From Candidatus Alkanophagales archaeon (GTDB taxonomy: Archaea > Halobacteriota > Syntropharchaeia > Alkanophagales > B39-G2), in NCBI GenBank assembly GCA_003661185.1, contig QMVQ01000053.1, positions 1-8,899 on the forward strand: DNA of 8,899 nt. Direction: 5' to 3'. The notes under the pieces were generated by a model. That model saw nothing but the letters and a program-made list of their open reading frames with translations. It had not been told where the DNA came from and made no database searches. Below are positions 5,684 to 8,899 of the stretch, piece after piece. Numbering within the stretch: the stretch's first letter is position 1; each line of letters starts with the position of its first letter. Both the position numbers and the translations under genes were made by a program.

Positions 5684-7125
5684 TCAGGCATAAGGAGTAA
5701 GCTTTGGCATTATGCAGTCCTCTTCAACAAGTTCAGTGCTCAGGCAGTAATGCCCGGTCTCGGGGCGGATACCGTAGAGGACTACCGTGCGGTCGATCGT
5801 GGTTATCCTGAAGCAGGCGCTCGCCATCTCCATGATTTGCGGCGCCATCTTGAGCTCGGGCGTGATGCGGACGAGCGTGACGTCGCCTCTCGCCCTTGTC
5901 TGCAAGGCATATGCCGTCAGCTCTTTAATCGCATCGCTTAGCTTCCCCCGTTCCTCAAGCCTGTAGAGGTGCTCTATGACGTCCGTCCCTATTATCGTGA
6001 GCACGGGCGGGTCGAGCCCACCGATATATTTACGAACCATCGAAAGGTCGTCCTCTATGGACTTTCCCATCAAGGGGATGACGTTTCCACCTCTTACGCC
6101 CAGCTCTACCTCTTTCTTTACCTCTTCGCACAGCACCTCGTCCCCGCTCTCGGTCTTTTCCAGCTCGCATATCTCGAAAACGGTCACGTATCTGTTGTAT
6201 GCATCCTCGCCGACGAACGACATGATGTGCGAGCGCACGTAGCGTTCGCCCCTACCCGAGAACGGTAGACAGACGACGTAATTCTTATTTTTGACGGCGT
6301 TCACGATCGAAAAACCGAATATCGTCAAGCCGCCCCATGCAGAAATGTCGCTACCCACGTCAAAGACGATGAAGCCCCCTCGTCTGTAGCCGCCGCCAAG
6401 CAGCTCGTCGAATTCTTTTATACCTGTTGAGACGTAGCCCTCGGTGTTAGAAAGCACCTTGGTTCTTGGGTTTTTGACCTTGTAGAAGCGGAATTCGGGG
6501 AAACTTCGGAACCTGCCGCCGTGCAGCGTGAACGGATATTTGTGTCGCAGAATCCTGATGCCCCGCAGCTTCTTTATCTCCAGCTCCCGTATCATCCTGT
6601 AATCCATGTCAAAACTCCGCATTACGACTATGCCATCAACCATGTAATCAAGAGTGCCTACGCTCATATTTTCGGAGACGAGCACGAGGTTTATTCGGGC
6701 TTGCCGCACGAGCTCGGCAATTGCCCCTTCGAGCGCAACAACCCTCTTCTCATCCTCAACTTGCGCTATCACGGCGTCCCAGCTGTCTATCACGATGGTC
6801 GCCGGTCTCTTTATTTTGCCAAGCCTCGAATACAGGACCTCGGGAAAGGATTGTATGCCGAACGGCGCATCCGCCGAGACGTAAAGCTTCGTCGCGTCTA
6901 TAATGTTGAGCGGGGGGATGCTGTCTTCGAGCCACGGAACTGCTCGTAGAGCGACGAGGGCGACACCCTTGTCGAAAGATAAACGCCATTAGAATCGCCA
7001 AACTCCTTGAGTATCTCAAGGGCGAGCATCGTCTTCCCGGTGCCCGGCGCCCCCTTTATCAGTAATGAGAAGCCCCTGTCCGAAGATAATGCCTCTACAA
7101 GCTCAGGGGGCATTCTTTTTTCCAT
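5684..7125 (-). CDS. GvpD/KaiC-like RecA-fold ATPase, interrupted by a -1 frameshift
   Basis: Reading 63 codons from 7125, shifting back one base near 6937 and continuing gives one coherent protein of about 480 residues. The first part has Walker A GAPGTGKT (residues 25-32) and VYLSTRVSPSSLYEQF. After the shift come PWLEDSIPPLNIIDATKLYV and a Walker B strand TIVIDSWD. A second RecA-like half begins with STGIKEFDELLGGGYRRGG, but its P-loop position reads DVGSDISAWGG and lacks the Gly-Lys-Thr/Ser, so it probably does not hydrolyse ATP. The domain plan matches GvpD and related archaeal KaiC-like proteins; GvpD is a regulator of gas vesicle genes in haloarchaea. No gas vesicle gene is present here, so another regulatory role is likely. 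Without the shift the product ends after 75 codons (stop at 6898-6900). The start at 7125 has a TATA box 26 bases upstream and no ribosome site, suggesting a leaderless mRNA. The gene may be a recent pseudogene, or the shift may be a sequence error. Confidence 0.82.
6898..6939 (-). other. Frameshift site in the GvpD-like gene
   Basis: In the first frame, codons CAG TTC CGT GGC read Q-F-R-G and run to TAG at 6900-6898. One base back, from 6937, CCG TGG CTC GAA reads P-W-L-E and stays open to 5684. Adding a single C after TTC restores QFPWLED. A run of six C (6914-6919) lies 18 bases downstream inside the same window and is a second place where an indel or slippage could rejoin the frames. No canonical X-XXY-YYZ slippery heptamer is seen. 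Confidence 0.8.
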
Positions 7126-7127
7126 TA

Positions 7128-7781
7128 TTAATTAGAAAGTTTTCTTGATATAAAGCCTTGTCGCAGCTCTTTTTCACGCTCTTTTCGTCCTTCCAGCCTG
7201 TAAATTTCCACCTCTATGACCTTCACGTCCTTCTTGTGGAAATGGAACCTGCGTTTTAGCGGGAATTTGGCGTTTATCTTGTGCGTTATGACGTGGGGCG
7301 AGATAAACTTTCTGATGAAAGGTTCGGAGCCTGCATTATGTATGGTATAGACGATGGGTGCAATTTCAAGCGCTTTTTTGAGGAAGATGCGGTCCGCCCG
7401 CCTGTTGCTGCGCTGGGCGCCAAAAGGAGGGTTCATCACAACGACGTCCGCTGCCATCGCTCGCACGTCTCGAACGTCGCAACACAGAAATTCGACGGAG
7501 ACGCCAAGCTTCTTTGCGTTTTTCCTCGCAACCTCGATGCAGCGGGCATCTTTGTCCACGCCGACGACTTTCTTTGCGCCAAGCAACTTTGCGCCGATGG
7601 CAAGGATGCCGGTACCGCAGCCGAGATCGTAAACAACGCCGCTTAGCTCGCCACGCATGAATGCGAAGTGCAGGAGCTCCGCCGCCACCACTGCAGGCGT
7701 CATATACTGCTCGCTACGCACGTCCGCCTCGCTTAGGTCCTCAACCCCCTCTAAAATTATTTCAAGCTCCTTTTTCCTCAT
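7128..7781 (-). CDS. METTL5-type RNA N6-adenine methyltransferase (COG2263-like)
   Basis: A 217-residue SAM-dependent methylase. Motif I is DLGCGTGILAIGA (residues 52-64), an acidic motif II follows in VVGVDKDARCIEVA (72-85), and the catalytic motif IV is NPPFG (117-121), the signature of N6-adenine methylases. The N-terminus (MRKKELEIILEGVEDL, then SEQYMTP) and the distal KINAKFPLKRRFHFHKKD stretch match the archaeal METTL5-like family. Human METTL5 makes m6A1832 in 18S rRNA, so an equivalent small-subunit rRNA site is the likely target (family knowledge plus inference). Length is normal for the family, with a short basic C-terminal tail. No strong ribosome site precedes the ATG at 7781. The gene follows the previous stop by 56 bases, and its stop is two bases before the GvpD-like ATG. 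Confidence 0.9.
   Translation of the reverse strand: MRKKELEIILEGVEDLSEADVRSEQYMTPAVVAAELLHFAFMRGELSGVVYDLGCGTGILAIGAKLLGAKKVVGVDKDARCIEVARKNAKKLGVSVEFLCCDVRDVRAMAADVVVMNPPFGAQRSNRRADRIFLKKALEIAPIVYTIHNAGSEPFIRKFISPHVITHKINAKFPLKRRFHFHKKDVKVIEVEIYRLEGRKEREKELRQGFISRKLSN
7147..7154 (-). promoter_or_regulatory. TATA box for the GvpD-like gene (leaderless)
   Basis: TTTATATC on the minus strand lies inside the last codons of the methylase gene. Its centre is 26 bases before the ATG at 7125, so transcription should begin at or next to the start codon. There is no ribosome site before that ATG. The GvpD-like gene can therefore be expressed independently of the methylase, despite a gap of only two bases. 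Confidence 0.6.
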
Positions 7782-7798
7782 CCGGCTGCACTGCCGCT

Positions 7799-7815
7799 GC
7801 TCGCCGAGTGCGAGC
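7799..7815 (-). repeat. Short perfect hairpin before the methylase gene
   Basis: GCTCGC and GCGAGC, six-base arms around a five-base loop, lie in the 56-base gap upstream of the methylase ATG. A weak TATA-like CTTATGTA (7816-7823) adjoins it. It could be a leader hairpin or chance in a GC-rich gap. Confidence 0.3.
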
Positions 7816-7837
7816 TACATAAGCCTTGCGTCTCGCT

Positions 7838-8626
7838 TCAGCTCTTAAAAGCCCGCCTCTTTAGCATCCTCTGCTCCTTCATCATTTCCCAGTGCCTCGT
7901 TGTCCGCATGAAGTAAACCATCAGGTCTCGCTCCTTCGGATATGCCGTCAACGGATATATGATGTTCGGGTTTTTGTTGTCCACGGCGTAGACGCCGATT
8001 TTGTATCTTGTGAGGCGATCGCCGGAGCTTGTGAGCCAGTTTTCGAAGTCGTTAAGCGTGACGCCGAACTGCTCTTGGAAAGCTGGGACAACGACGGCGT
8101 AGTCATGCTCGCCGCCGTATTTCCCCCGAAGCTCTATCATCCACTCGCCAATACTCGCAAGAGTCTCATCCGCTCGCAAACCTACGCTCGCAAAAAATTT
8201 GCGGCGCCCCTTCTCCGCGTAGATGTCAACGTGCTTGCTTTCCTCTTTATCGGCAACGAGCGTGTAGCCTTTGTCCATAAGCAGATGCGAAAATGCGTTT
8301 TTTAGATATTGAAGGGCATCCCCCTCGCTTTCAAAGCTCACGGACTCCCGCTCTGGCAGCAACTCCTTCTTCAGCCCCTCCAAGGGCTCAACCACCCGCT
8401 TCACTTTCGGCTCCCGCTTCACCTCGCTCTCTCCGTAATAAAGGTCGGAAATTTCTCGACCTTCGCTGTCGATGAGCCGCAACGCCAGCAGCACCCGAAC
8501 GACGTTCGCAAACTCCTTCTTCTCCACGATTTTTATGTCAGCGACCTCCCAGTCCGCCGGATACGGCAGCTTTATCTTTAAACCTTGTTTCTCAAATACT
8601 TCGTTGACTTCGGCTACGGTTACCAT
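7838..8626 (-). CDS. Unknown protein with a possible inactive PD-(D/E)XK-like C-terminal domain
   Basis: A 262-residue soluble protein, not recognised. Residues 1-65 form a small alpha/beta segment, 66-100 a charged linker rich in Glu and Lys, and 101-240 an alpha/beta domain. In that domain HVDIYAEKGRRKFFASVGLR (132-151), then IGEWMIELRGKY and YAVVVPAF, has the layout of restriction-endonuclease-like proteins: Asp on a first strand, a second strand, a helix, then a VVVP strand. The usual E-x-K of that fold would fall at Ser147 and Gly149, so cleavage activity is unlikely if the assignment is right. The start at 8626 is chosen over the open-frame start at 8746: AGGA lies about six bases before it, and the preceding 40 codons run through a palindrome and read as low-quality basic sequence. 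It lies between the DUF364-like gene and the methylase on the same strand. Confidence 0.75.
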   Translation of the reverse strand: MVTVAEVNEVFEKQGLKIKLPYPADWEVADIKIVEKKEFANVVRVLLALRLIDSEGREISDLYYGESEVKREPKVKRVVEPLEGLKKELLPERESVSFESEGDALQYLKNAFSHLLMDKGYTLVADKEESKHVDIYAEKGRRKFFASVGLRADETLASIGEWMIELRGKYGGEHDYAVVVPAFQEQFGVTLNDFENWLTSSGDRLTRYKIGVYAVDNKNPNIIYPLTAYPKERDLMVYFMRTTRHWEMMKEQRMLKRRAFKS

Positions 8627-8662
8627 TATTCCTATTTGTGAGACGGTAAAATTTGATAGTAA

Positions 8663-8681
8663 CGGAAGGCGCCGCCTTCCG
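8663..8681. repeat. Perfect 9-base inverted repeat in an intergenic gap
   Basis: CGGAAGGCG and CGCCTTCCG flank a single central C in the 120-base gap between the DUF364-like stop and the next start. The near-zero spacer suits a DNA-binding palindrome (operator) better than an RNA hairpin, though a stem with a small loop could form. AT-rich sequence (8647-8655) follows on the minus strand towards the ATG at 8626, so the palindrome sits where a regulator of that promoter could bind. Just beyond it lies a short tandem AGACACAG pair (8723-8738). Confidence 0.5.
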
Positions 8682-8746
8682 CAAAGAGCGTTGGTATGCG
8701 CTTTTCTCTCTCTCACTTTATGAGACACAGAGACACAGGCAGGCAT

Positions 8747-8899
8747 TCAGCTCTTCCTGCGCCGCCTTATCACGTCGTTGAGATGAGCGGCGTTCGTGGT
8801 GATGCCGGCGAGGACATCGGCGCCGTATTCGAAGAGGATCTTGGAAAGGGGCGTGCTCGGGCCGGCGACTACGGTGAAGCCGCCGCTCAGCTCAAGGAG
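8747..8899 (-). CDS. DUF364-like protein, C-terminal end (runs off window)
   Basis: Fifty codons are open from the right edge to a TGA at 8747-8749. The sequence contains FTVVAGPSTPLSKILFEYGA followed by DVLAGITTN and a basic tail ending RRRRKS. A GPSTPL loop followed by a YG-DVL-G segment is characteristic of the C-terminal Rossmann-like domain of DUF364 proteins, which have been proposed to chelate heavy metals; the biochemical role is not settled. Only the tail is present, so motif placement further upstream cannot be checked. A 120-base gap separates it from the next minus-strand gene. Confidence 0.65.
   Translation of the reverse strand, partial: LLELSGGFTVVAGPSTPLSKILFEYGADVLAGITTNAAHLNDVIRRRRKS

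Noticed and set aside
5684..6793. Two separate genes (75 and 369 codons) in place of the frameshifted ATPase
   Set aside because: Walker A and Walker B fall in different frames, and the bases between them read as continuous family-like protein once shifted by one base.
6898..6939. Programmed -1 frameshifting in the ATPase gene
   Set aside because: No canonical slippery heptamer is present, and joining at the C6 run would destroy the conserved PWLED segment; kept only as a remote option.
5684..7125. A gas vesicle gene cluster, because of GvpD similarity
   Set aside because: No gvpA, gvpN, gvpF/L or other vesicle gene is seen in the window; GvpD-like ATPases are also common outside vesicle clusters.
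8627..8746. A 40-residue N-terminal extension of the unknown gene
   Set aside because: It runs through a perfect palindrome, is basic and low in protein character, while AGGA precedes the ATG at 8626.

Overview
The window looks like a piece of an archaeal chromosome, most likely a methanogen- or ANME-like euryarchaeon. The evidence is an archaeal-type PheT, a tetrahydromethanopterin C1 enzyme (Mer), a METTL5-type RNA methylase, a GvpD/KaiC-like ATPase, archaeal TATA boxes 25-26 bases before start codons, and GGAGG/GGTGA ribosome sites. No lineage can be fixed from sequence alone.

Layout, left to right. Bases 1-1842 (minus strand): the start of a PIN-domain nuclease gene overlapping the end of pheT. 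Bases 1843-2193: gene-free, with the pheT leader, a probable IS200/IS605 right-end/omega-RNA relic and a T-rich terminator. Bases 2194-4306 (minus): a three-gene operon of two small unknown proteins followed by a Mer carrying an N-terminal extension of about 95 residues. Bases 4307-4401: a compact divergent promoter. Bases 4402-5540 (plus): a single-domain CDC48-like AAA ATPase and an 82-residue protein. Bases 5463-7125 (minus): a small unknown gene, and upstream of it a GvpD/KaiC-like ATPase gene broken by one -1 frameshift. Bases 7128-8899 (minus): the RNA methylase, an unknown protein with a possible dead nuclease-like fold, and the tail of a DUF364-like protein.

The most unusual part is 2194-5540. 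Reading the proteins side by side shows two recurring modules. Module H is a helical segment with an LIKG-x-YT core; it is in the Mer extension, in the 108-residue protein and, more diverged, at the C-terminus of the 168-residue protein. Module B is a beta-rich segment (LVVSV...RG...YF.SK); it is at the N-terminus of the 168-residue protein and makes up the 82-residue protein. The 168-residue protein carries both and so links the two transcription units. Together with the AAA ATPase and a fused C1 enzyme this looks like an undescribed ATPase-linked assembly or regulatory system attached to the methylene-tetrahydromethanopterin step. The modules are seen in the sequence; the shared function is inference.

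No tRNA, rRNA, CRISPR array, gas vesicle structural gene (gvpA) or intact transposase was found.
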